DNA of 8,452 bases from Rhodoluna sp. (GTDB taxonomy: Bacteria > Actinomycetota > Actinomycetes > Actinomycetales > Microbacteriaceae), in NCBI GenBank assembly GCA_023260375.1, contig JALQVK010000082.1, forward strand, positions 1 through 8,452, in the 5' to 3' direction. Below are positions 1 through 5,821 of this stretch, piece by piece. The translations under genes and the position numbers were made by a program. Positions within the stretch are counted from its first letter, which is position 1; each line of letters begins with the position of its first letter. Below the pieces are notes generated by a model. It ran no database searches. It was given only the letters and a program-made list of their open reading frames with translations, and was not told the DNA's origin.

Positions 1-478
1 ACTTCGCGAAGTTTCACTTAGGTATTTCAACGTAGCCGGAACCGGCTGGGATGACCTGGTAGATACACAGATAGCAAATTTGGTTCCGATAATTTTTAAA
101 TCTTTGGCCGAAGGTCAACAGCCAAAGGTTTTTGGAGCCGATTGGCCAACCAATGATGGAACTTGCGTTCGCGACTACGTGCATGTTCTGGATCTGGCCG
201 AAGCACACCTAAGTGCCTTGAACTACCTAGATCGTAACGATCGCGAATTCGACGTGTTCAATGTTGGAACCGGAGAAGGCTCCAGTGTTTTTGAGGTCAT
301 CAACACTGTCGCCGACGTTACTGGTTTGGAAATCGTTCCACTCATTGAACCACGTCGCGCTGGAGACCCAGCATTTCTATGCGCCGATGTTTCAAGAATT
401 GAAAATGTTCTTAATTGGAAGGCAAAGCACAACCTGCACGACATCATCTCGTCGGTATGGAAAGCTCATAATTCCTAA
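1..478 (+). CDS. galE: UDP-glucose 4-epimerase-like NAD-dependent sugar epimerase, C-terminal part (5' end outside window)
   Basis: The reading frame is open from base 2 to the TAA at 476-478 and gives the last 158 residues of a GalE-type extended short-chain dehydrogenase, about half of the usual ~330. Visible family landmarks are RYFNVAG (visible residues 7-13), the N-L-V-P substrate-loop segment (26-29), FGADWPTNDGT followed by RDYVHV.DLAEAH (about 45-68), and FNVGTGEGSSV further on. These are the UDP-sugar-binding part of GalE. The NAD-binding GxxGxxG and the catalytic YxxxK lie upstream of the window and cannot be checked. The family interconverts UDP-glucose and UDP-galactose (or the N-acetyl forms) in the cytoplasm, which would feed the glycan genes nearby. 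A TTG at 80 is only an internal leucine codon, not a start. Exact substrate is not decidable; other UDP-hexose epimerases are possible. Confidence 0.9.
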   Translation, partial: LREVSLRYFNVAGTGWDDLVDTQIANLVPIIFKSLAEGQQPKVFGADWPTNDGTCVRDYVHVLDLAEAHLSALNYLDRNDREFDVFNVGTGEGSSVFEVINTVADVTGLEIVPLIEPRRAGDPAFLCADVSRIENVLNWKAKHNLHDIISSVWKAHNS

Positions 479-1834
479 ATGGAACCAATCACAACTTCAG
501 TCAGAATCGTCGTCGACAGGTCTTCGACAGGCTACCGTACTCGGTTCGTAACCGCATACGCCGCATTGGCTATTCTCATGGGTGGCGACGCGATACGTTA
601 TGCCATCGGCTGGCTGGGTTGGGGTATCGCACTCGGGGTACTGCTGGTTGCAACTTTGATACAACTCTTCCGCACTGATTGGAAACCAACATTCCAGAGG
701 ATTCCTTGGCCTCTATCAGCCATCCTTGGGCTCATGTTGGTTGGTTCGATTTGGTCCAACTATCAATTAGTCAGTCTTGGTGCGGCACTCGTGCAGTTGG
801 CGACCACTTCATTTGCACTTTTCCTGGCGTCTGCATTCACTTGGCGGGAAATTTTGCGATTGTTCGCCGGAACCCTTCGAGGCATCCTATTTGCTTCCGT
901 GATTTTTGAACTATTCGCAGCCCTTGTGGTTCGCGGTCCGATTGAACCGTTTTTCCCGAACTATGAGGGCGACCACCCACCAGCGGTAGCTTTTTATTGG
1001 ACTCAGGGAAATCTTTTCAGCAACGATCGCATTCAGGGCATTGTTGGCAACTCAAACATGCTTGCCTACATGGCAATGATCGCAATGGTCGTTTTCGCGA
1101 TTGAAGTGGCCGCCAACACCACCACCAGGTTGGTGAGTTCGCTCAGCTTCTTAGCTGCGGTCCCGATGTTGGTATTGTCGCGTTCTGCGAGCATCGGCTT
1201 CGCCCTCGTTTCGGTGTTTGCTGCAGCGGTGGTTTCTATTGCCGCGGAAGGCAAAGAACGAGATGTTCGCCACCGGTACTACCGAATTGCACTCGGTGTC
1301 ATTGGTACCGCAGCTCTATTAGTGCTCACCTACCGTGCCGCCATTTTCAGCCTTATCGGTAAGTCACCGGACATGACCGGTCGCACCAAAATCTGGAAGA
1401 TTGTTCTCAAGCTGATCGACCAAAGACCACTGCAAGGATGGGGCTGGTCTTCGTATTGGGTTCCCTGGGTTGAACCATATAAGGGGCTCGTGGTCATAAA
1501 CCATGTTCCCTATTACCAGGCTCACAACGCCTTTCTTGACGTTTGGATGCAGCTGGGGATCATTGGATTAGGTCTCTTTATTCTTTTGGTTGGACTTACC
1601 TTTGTGCGCCTTTGGAGACTAGCCGTGCGTCACACAAGCCCGCTTTACCTTTGGCCGATTTTGGTGTTTGTCGGTCTTGTAACGCAAAACCTGACCGAAA
1701 GCCGAATCCTGGTGGAAATCGGCTGGGTCATTCTGGTTCTCTTCTCTGTCAAGGTCCAGGAGCCGAAAGAATTTTTAGAACCCCTTGGACGTTCCCCGAA
1801 ACGTGCGCGACTAAGAAGGCTCACCCAGCGCTAG
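479..1834 (+). CDS. O-antigen ligase / polymerase family polytopic membrane protein (Wzy_C/WaaL-like)
   Basis: This 451-residue, very hydrophobic protein has roughly ten or more predicted membrane segments (for example about 22-38, 43-63, 78-92, 98-118, 135-151, 193-211, 219-233, 239-255, 269-285, 357-377, 388-402, 410-424). Family hallmarks are RIQGIVGNSNMLA (184-196), SRSAS (234-238), TGRTKIW (300-306), GWGWSS (320-325) and the HN pair at 349-350 in the large extracytoplasmic loop ahead of a G-x-x-G-rich helix. Members join or polymerise undecaprenyl-linked glycans on the outer face of the membrane; whether this one is a ligase or a polymerase cannot be told from sequence. Its ATG directly follows the epimerase TAA with no spacing, and no Shine-Dalgarno sits at normal distance (a GGAAAG at 459-464 is 14 nt away), so translation is probably coupled. 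The C-terminus (about 428-451) is basic and likely cytoplasmic. Its TAG overlaps the stop of the convergent gene. Confidence 0.85.
   Translation: MEPITTSVRIVVDRSSTGYRTRFVTAYAALAILMGGDAIRYAIGWLGWGIALGVLLVATLIQLFRTDWKPTFQRIPWPLSAILGLMLVGSIWSNYQLVSLGAALVQLATTSFALFLASAFTWREILRLFAGTLRGILFASVIFELFAALVVRGPIEPFFPNYEGDHPPAVAFYWTQGNLFSNDRIQGIVGNSNMLAYMAMIAMVVFAIEVAANTTTRLVSSLSFLAAVPMLVLSRSASIGFALVSVFAAAVVSIAAEGKERDVRHRYYRIALGVIGTAALLVLTYRAAIFSLIGKSPDMTGRTKIWKIVLKLIDQRPLQGWGWSSYWVPWVEPYKGLVVINHVPYYQAHNAFLDVWMQLGIIGLGLFILLVGLTFVRLWRLAVRHTSPLYLWPILVFVGLVTQNLTESRILVEIGWVILVLFSVKVQEPKEFLEPLGRSPKRARLRRLTQR
1831..1834. other. Convergent stop codons sharing palindromic CTAG
   Basis: The + strand membrane protein ends with TAG at 1832-1834 and the - strand surface protein ends with TAG at 1833-1831. 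Both stops are read from the same palindromic tetranucleotide CTAG, so the two operons have no intergenic DNA, and any transcription terminator must lie inside coding sequence. Confidence 0.97.
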
Positions 1835-4800
1835 GGAAGCAACAAAACCTGACCGACGGTCAGCTTGTCGGTGGTTAAGTGATTCAGGGCACGAAGAGTG
1901 ACCCGCCTGGTCTTAAACTTCACAGCGACTCCGTAAAGAGTGTCTTTTGCCACAACGACGTAGCTGGTTGGGTTGCCTTTCGGCAATTGGGCAATCAAGT
2001 CAGCTGAAACCAAAGCGGCTGGAGTTTGCCCATTCGAAAGTGTTGTGTATTCCGCTGCCGTCGTTATTAGGCGTAACTTTTTATCAACCAATTTGTACTT
2101 CTTTGTTCCGAGCGCGAGCAACGTTCCGACATGATTCGCATTCGGAGCCAGGCGAGTACAAGTTTTGGCATCTAGAGCGATACCGGTTCCCGGCCATTGC
2201 CCCAGAGCATTCGAGTCGATCTGAACAAGAGCACCGCCGTCGACCAGATAGGTGTTTCCGCCGCAGACCACTTTCTGCCAATCAAGAGTTGAAGTGGTGT
2301 TGTAACCAACCAACTGAGCCCGAGTGACTACCTTGGGTGCAGTTGCGCCGAATGCATTTGCAATCTTGGTGGTAACGCGCAGACCCTTGGCCCAGCCATC
2401 AACCAAGTAGAGGTTCCCCGACTCTTTTACCTTCACGATATTTGCTGGGGAAATTACGGTCGTTCCATTTGCGATTGCATCAATAGCGGACTGTGGCCAG
2501 GTGAGAACGTTGGTATTAGCAAGCAACGGAAGAATTTTTGTTGTTTCTTCGGCATCAAGCGTTTGCCGTTTTACGGCGTTACCGACCAGGAACGCCGGTG
2601 ATGTAGCATCGGCAGCTTTTACGAAAAAAGGCGTTGTTAGAGGGCCATCCGGCGCTGAATCAATCCGAGACGCAACTGCGGCCGGCAGTGTGGGTGCTGT
2701 TGTAACTACATTTCGAATGTCGGTTATGGCTTGCTTTCCTGAGTTGGTCAGGACGAAACCATTCGAACCAATCATGACCAATGGAGAAATTTGATTTCCC
2801 TGGGTGAATTTCGAAACCGAATCTCCCGAGAGCGTTCCGGTTGAGCGACTGAAACGCCATGCGGTCGAGGTCTTAATGTCGTTGTATAGGTTGGAAGGAA
2901 TTGGGTAGTAACTTCCGGCTGCAAGAATTCCAAAAGTTCCAGTGGTGGAGTTCTTGAACAAACTATTGTCGGCAGCGATAGGTGCACCAAGTGGCAACGA
3001 ACTGAAATTGGTGGCTGAAAGCACGCTGACTGCCGGCACTGTCGTCAAGGCTGCCGTGATGCTCGCATTATCCAGAACCTCTCGACGTTTTCCATTTTCA
3101 ATTAGGAAGTTTCCTGATGACGATTTTGCATAGGTTGTCACATAGCTGGTGGTGCTGCCAACGGTGTACTTGGAGAGCTCGGCAGTGGTGAGACTTGGAA
3201 GCGAGCCGAAAACATCGGTTTCGGTAAAGATGGCAGGGGCAATCGCTTTGGCAGTAGCTGCATCGGCAACCCGGTAACGTTTCGAGCCAACTAGGTAGTA
3301 GTGAAGATTGTCGGTGCTGCAATTCACAAAACGGCCAGGGTCTGACTTTGTGTTGAATGATGCCAGATAGGCCGGCGGAACTAAGCCGATTTCACCCAAA
3401 CTCGAATAATTAGACATTTGACTTGACGCCAAAGGATAGCGATCGATGTAATCATCAACCAGGTAAACCGTACCCGTGGCACTGCTCTTCATGAGTATCG
3501 GTGCCGGTATGGTTGCCACCTGCGCCGCTGTGGCTAATACCGCGGTTGCGATGTCCTTGCCGATTGCAGTTGCCTGAGCGGTTGAAACCTTAAATCGCTG
3601 GTTGGCGTTTATGAACCAGGTTTCGGTGCTGGTCTTTAGCAGCGAACCAAGCGGAGTGCCGATGGTGAATTTGCTCAGGTAATCCGCTGATACCTTTGCG
3701 GTGCTGCCGAATTTGGTCATGGCTGCGTTCATCGCGCTGTTTGTGAGGTGCTTAGTGCCGCCACTCAAAAAGTATTTTGTGTTTGGCGTTGGGCCGGTGA
3801 TGAAGGCAGCAGTAGTTATTTTTGCCAGCGAGGCCGTATCGATAACTGTGGCCGTACTCCACTGTCGCCCGATTGCCGTGGCGAGACTTTCAGTAGGGAT
3901 CAGAATCTTTTGACCGTCTTGAATGTCGTAGCGGACACCACTTGAATCTTGAACTAAATCGTTTACCGGGGTGGTTGAGGTGAAACCGTTCAATATCGAA
4001 TCTTTGACCACACCGGTAGCGCCCATGACGCTCAGTGCTTTCAAAAGTTCAGCGCTTTCGACTGGAGCCTTTGTGGTTCCTTGAAGCAGGAATACCTGGT
4101 CAGTTGTTGATGACTTTGCAAAGACCAGATTTGGGAAGGTGCTGATTTGCGGGTCCGTCAAAAGTGGCGGATTGTCCCAACTTAGCCCGAGAGCAGTTGC
4201 TTGAGCGGCGTTTGCCAGTTTGAACTTGGCACCTGAGCTGATCAGGTACCGAGCGCCTAGTTTGTCGGCGACAATCGAGCCCAAATCACCACCGTCGGTG
4301 AAGCTATTTACAAAGGTGTTCGAGTGCTCCCCGACTGCTCCCAAAGTTTTGTAGTCAGCCAAAACCGAGTCACTTGGAATTCGGTAGCGAATATTTGCTT
4401 CGAGGTTTACTAAGTAATCAGGCCCATCGGTTGCCGTGGACGAGCGGATTAAATTAACGCCGATGGTTGGGTTTCCAAACCAGGTCCAGAAGTACCGCCA
4501 AAAGTTTCGATTTCCATAAGCACTGCAGCTATCTCCGGTACCGCCTAGATTTGCCAGAGCAGCGGCATTGGGCTGGTAAGGAGTGTAGTAATAAAGATTC
4601 GCAGTTGCTTGACTCTCGATGTAAACGCCTTTTGTGCCACAACTAACCTTTGGATGATATTGAATGTTGTGAACGGCACCAGGGCGGTAATACTTAATCG
4701 TTCCAGCTGGATGACCGTAGTATCTCATCTGCCAAGCTGCTCGATAAAGCTGCCAAAAGAGTCGAGAGGTCTGATTTGAATCCTGCCCACAAACCTGCGG

Positions 4801-5304
4801 CGCGCTGTCTGGGCATCCATAACCCATGGCCGCTTTGTACATGTAGGTAGTTGGGTCAGCGGCACCAACCAAACCCTGCTCTTTCTGCAGAGTTACCAGA
4901 AGGACTTGCGGGTTGATCTTGCAGGCGACCGCTACCTGATAAATGATGGTCGAGGCCGCGATTGGACCATTTGAAGCTGGGACGGTGTCACACAGGTGCA
5001 ACGAATAGTCGTGGAGATTGTTTTTGATTGCGACCGAACCCACGACGGTTTCAGTGTAATTTCGCAAACACTTTGGTCCGCCGTCATTGTCGGTGCAAAC
5101 CGGAACCTTGCTTTCAAGAAATGCCTGTATGGAAGACGCAGACATTGTTCCGTAGTCGAAGAAAACAGTGTCCGAAATTATGAGACCTGGCTTAAAGGCA
5201 GCGCCACTGAGAGCCTCACTAGGTGTGGAAATCGCAACCAGCCCAACAAAGGCAAGCAGTAATGAAACTGCCGCCCCTGCTAAGCGTTGCAATCTACTTT
5301 TCAT
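1831..5304 (-). CDS. Large secreted wall protein: lysozyme-like 'hemagglutinin' head, ~15 degenerate repeats, C-terminal LysM
   Basis: The 1157-residue protein begins with a Sec signal peptide (basic residues 2-7, hydrophobic 9-25, likely cleavage near A31). Residues ~34-277 form a compact Cys-rich head (8 Cys: 70, 79, 105, 128, 164, 172, 222, 260) with CDTVPASNGPI, INPQVLLVTLQKEQGL (130-145), AAMGYGCPD (158-166), YYTPYQPNAAAL (239-250) and YGNRNFW (263-269). I know this block from actinobacterial secreted proteins, often annotated 'hemagglutinin'; its helix-ending E142 resembles the catalytic Glu of lysozyme/SLT folds (inference). Residues ~290-1112 are about 15 diverged repeats. Residues 1114-1157 are a LysM domain (YVVVAKDTLYGVA, N1141, GQVLLLP) expected to bind peptidoglycan or related glycans. 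The ATG overlaps the lipoprotein stop by one base (TAATG) and has no obvious Shine-Dalgarno, so it is probably translationally coupled. Function is unproven: wall remodelling or adhesion are both possible. Confidence 0.85.
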   Translation of the reverse strand: MKSRLQRLAGAAVSLLLAFVGLVAISTPSEALSGAAFKPGLIISDTVFFDYGTMSASSIQAFLESKVPVCTDNDGGPKCLRNYTETVVGSVAIKNNLHDYSLHLCDTVPASNGPIAASTIIYQVAVACKINPQVLLVTLQKEQGLVGAADPTTYMYKAAMGYGCPDSAPQVCGQDSNQTSRLFWQLYRAAWQMRYYGHPAGTIKYYRPGAVHNIQYHPKVSCGTKGVYIESQATANLYYYTPYQPNAAALANLGGTGDSCSAYGNRNFWRYFWTWFGNPTIGVNLIRSSTATDGPDYLVNLEANIRYRIPSDSVLADYKTLGAVGEHSNTFVNSFTDGGDLGSIVADKLGARYLISSGAKFKLANAAQATALGLSWDNPPLLTDPQISTFPNLVFAKSSTTDQVFLLQGTTKAPVESAELLKALSVMGATGVVKDSILNGFTSTTPVNDLVQDSSGVRYDIQDGQKILIPTESLATAIGRQWSTATVIDTASLAKITTAAFITGPTPNTKYFLSGGTKHLTNSAMNAAMTKFGSTAKVSADYLSKFTIGTPLGSLLKTSTETWFINANQRFKVSTAQATAIGKDIATAVLATAAQVATIPAPILMKSSATGTVYLVDDYIDRYPLASSQMSNYSSLGEIGLVPPAYLASFNTKSDPGRFVNCSTDNLHYYLVGSKRYRVADAATAKAIAPAIFTETDVFGSLPSLTTAELSKYTVGSTTSYVTTYAKSSSGNFLIENGKRREVLDNASITAALTTVPAVSVLSATNFSSLPLGAPIAADNSLFKNSTTGTFGILAAGSYYPIPSNLYNDIKTSTAWRFSRSTGTLSGDSVSKFTQGNQISPLVMIGSNGFVLTNSGKQAITDIRNVVTTAPTLPAAVASRIDSAPDGPLTTPFFVKAADATSPAFLVGNAVKRQTLDAEETTKILPLLANTNVLTWPQSAIDAIANGTTVISPANIVKVKESGNLYLVDGWAKGLRVTTKIANAFGATAPKVVTRAQLVGYNTTSTLDWQKVVCGGNTYLVDGGALVQIDSNALGQWPGTGIALDAKTCTRLAPNANHVGTLLALGTKKYKLVDKKLRLITTAAEYTTLSNGQTPAALVSADLIAQLPKGNPTSYVVVAKDTLYGVAVKFKTRRVTLRALNHLTTDKLTVGQVLLLP
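1834..1965 (-). other. LysM domain at the extreme C-terminus of the large surface protein
   Basis: Residues 1114-1157 match the LysM pattern: an initial Y-x-V strand (YVVVAKDTL), the D-T-L turn, a helix with G-V-A, a second helix ending in L-x-x-x-N (L1137, N1141), and the closing G-Q-V-L-L-L-P. It is a single copy and forms the very end of the protein, with only a stop codon after the final proline. LysM domains bind N-acetylglucosamine-containing glycans, chiefly peptidoglycan, so this part would tether the protein to the wall. Confidence 0.85.
1839..1863 (-). terminator. Possible intrinsic terminator embedded in the LysM coding sequence
   Basis: Read on the - strand, CTGACC-GTC-GGTCAG (1863-1849) is a perfect 6-bp stem with a 3-nt loop, followed at once by GTTTTGTTGCTT (1848-1837). 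Stem plus U-rich tail is the form of an intrinsic terminator, and it sits 15 codon bases before the stop of the last gene in the operon, where no intergenic space exists. The stem is short and the tail is interrupted by G, and these codons also spell the conserved LysM end L-T-V-G-Q-V-L, so it may be coincidence. On the + strand the tail is not T-rich, so it would not serve the convergent gene. Confidence 0.35.
1969..4437 (-). repeat. Protein-level repeat array: about 15 diverged units of ~50-60 residues in the surface protein
   Basis: Units share a loose pattern: an aromatic/aliphatic strand (Y-L-V or F-L-I), a G/N/D turn with K, a second strand R/K-x-V/I-x, a small helix with A-x-A-x-x-G or similar, a strand, then x-L-x-x-F and G-x-x-L. 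Clear starts are near residues 296 (DYLVNLEAN), 352 (RYLISSGAK), 403 (QVFLLQGT), 457, 510 (KYFLSGGTK), 562 (TWFINANQR), 612 (TVYLVDDY), 668 (HYYLVGSKR), 732 (NFLIENGKR), 790, 849 (GFVLTNSGK), 902, 964 (NLYLVDGW), 1017 (NTYLVDGG) and 1068 (KKYKLVDKK). DNA repeats are not conserved, so the array is old rather than recently amplified. The fold is unknown to me; a beta-propeller-like or beta-solenoid arrangement is possible. Confidence 0.7.
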
Positions 5305-5765
5305 TACTGAATCTGAATAGTTCCGGACTTGGAAGTTCCTGTGGACTTACTGGAAACATAAGTTACCGAATAGGTGATGTCGGTGGCTTTGAAGTTGCTA
5401 AGCGGCACCTGCATTGATGCACAAACAGTCGAGTTAACATTTTGCACTGCTGAGACGGTTACTTTCTGAGTCGTGTTGCCCTGAGTTAGGGTCAGTGTGC
5501 ACTTTCCGTCGTCCTCAAGAACCTTAAGTGCCTCAGCGACGACCTCGACATAACCATTGTCGATAAACGCCGATGCGTCGATAATTCCAATTTCAACCTT
5601 GTTCAAGCTGGGATCTTCGGTCGGTGTAGGGGTTGGGGTTGGAACCGGCTCCAAAGTGTGGGTCGGTGTAGGTGTTGGCGTTGGGGTTGGATAAAAGATA
5701 CTGCAACCGCTCAAACTGAGCGCGGCAAAAATACTGAGGCCCGCAATTATTTTCTGATACTTCAT
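5304..5765 (-). CDS. Small lipoprotein with Pro-Thr stalk and Ig-like C-terminal domain
   Basis: The 153-residue product has a lipoprotein signal: basic start (K2, K5), hydrophobic 6-17, and the lipobox L-S-G-C with lipidated C21. Residues 26-50 are a Pro-Thr repeat stalk (two PTPTPTPT runs split by HTLEPV), typical of a flexible wall-spanning linker. Residues ~56-153 are beta-strand-rich with C89 and C115 positioned for one disulfide (GKCTLTL ... STVCASM) and a closing TYSVTYVSS strand, resembling the small Ig-like domains found on actinobacterial lipoproteins (by recollection, not verified). The ATG has a good Shine-Dalgarno, GAGGA at 5775-5771, spacing 5. It starts 37 nt after the glycerophosphotransferase gene and its TAA overlaps the ATG of the large surface protein, so the two are likely made together and may act as partners at the outer membrane face. 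Specific function unknown. Confidence 0.85.
   Translation of the reverse strand: MKYQKIIAGLSIFAALSLSGCSIFYPTPTPTPTPTHTLEPVPTPTPTPTEDPSLNKVEIGIIDASAFIDNGYVEVVAEALKVLEDDGKCTLTLTQGNTTQKVTVSAVQNVNSTVCASMQVPLSNFKATDITYSVTYVSSKSTGTSKSGTIQIQ
5619..5690 (-). repeat. Low-complexity Pro-Thr repeat tract (two imperfect copies)
   Basis: On the + strand, two related blocks, 5619-5642 and 5661-5690, both begin GGTCGGTGTAGG and continue with GTTGG-type hexamers, separated by 18 bases. On the - strand they encode the alternating Pro-Thr stalk of the lipoprotein. Hexamer units keep the frame, so slippage would change stalk length rather than break the gene. Confidence 0.85.
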
Positions 5766-5770
5766 CCTCG

Positions 5771-5775
5771 TCCTC
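5771..5775 (-). promoter_or_regulatory. Shine-Dalgarno of the lipoprotein gene
   Basis: GAGGA on the - strand, 5 nt before the ATG at 5765. It is the only clear ribosome binding site at a gene junction in this window; the other visible starts directly overlap or abut the previous stop and lack one. This supports the chosen start and a fresh round of translation initiation for the last two genes. Confidence 0.65.
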
Positions 5776-5793
5776 GCAATCTTTAGGACTACC

Positions 5794-5821
5794 GATATAA
5801 GCCTATTGGCGAGAACCCCAA
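5794..5821 (-). promoter_or_regulatory. Weak candidate internal promoter upstream of the lipoprotein gene
   Basis: In the only gap of notable size in the - strand operon (37 nt), a TATATC element (5799-5794) lies 16 nt downstream of TTGGGG (5821-5816), which falls inside the end of the upstream gene. Each hexamer matches the sigma-70-type consensus only partly. It would allow the lipoprotein and surface protein to be expressed apart from the glycan genes, but chance is a fair alternative. Confidence 0.22.

Noticed and set aside
80..82. TTG as start of a 132-residue epimerase-like protein
   Set aside because: The 26 preceding in-frame codons encode the conserved RYFNVAG region of GalE; the gene is 5'-truncated by the window.
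1543..1878. Open frame of 111 codons overlapping the end of the ligase/polymerase gene
   Set aside because: Out-of-frame with a clear membrane protein and rich in Cys/Trp/His noise typical of shadow frames.
2501..2794. Open frame of 97 codons on the + strand opposite the repeat region
   Set aside because: Antisense shadow of the long surface-protein gene; no ribosome site or recognisable product.
1969..4437. CRISPR or DNA-level tandem repeats in the long gene
   Set aside because: The repetition is visible only in the protein; no recurring identical DNA words with regular spacers are seen.
5303..5305. Frameshift splitting one lipoprotein-plus-surface-protein gene
   Set aside because: The downstream gene begins with a complete Sec signal peptide of its own right at its ATG, so these are two genes.
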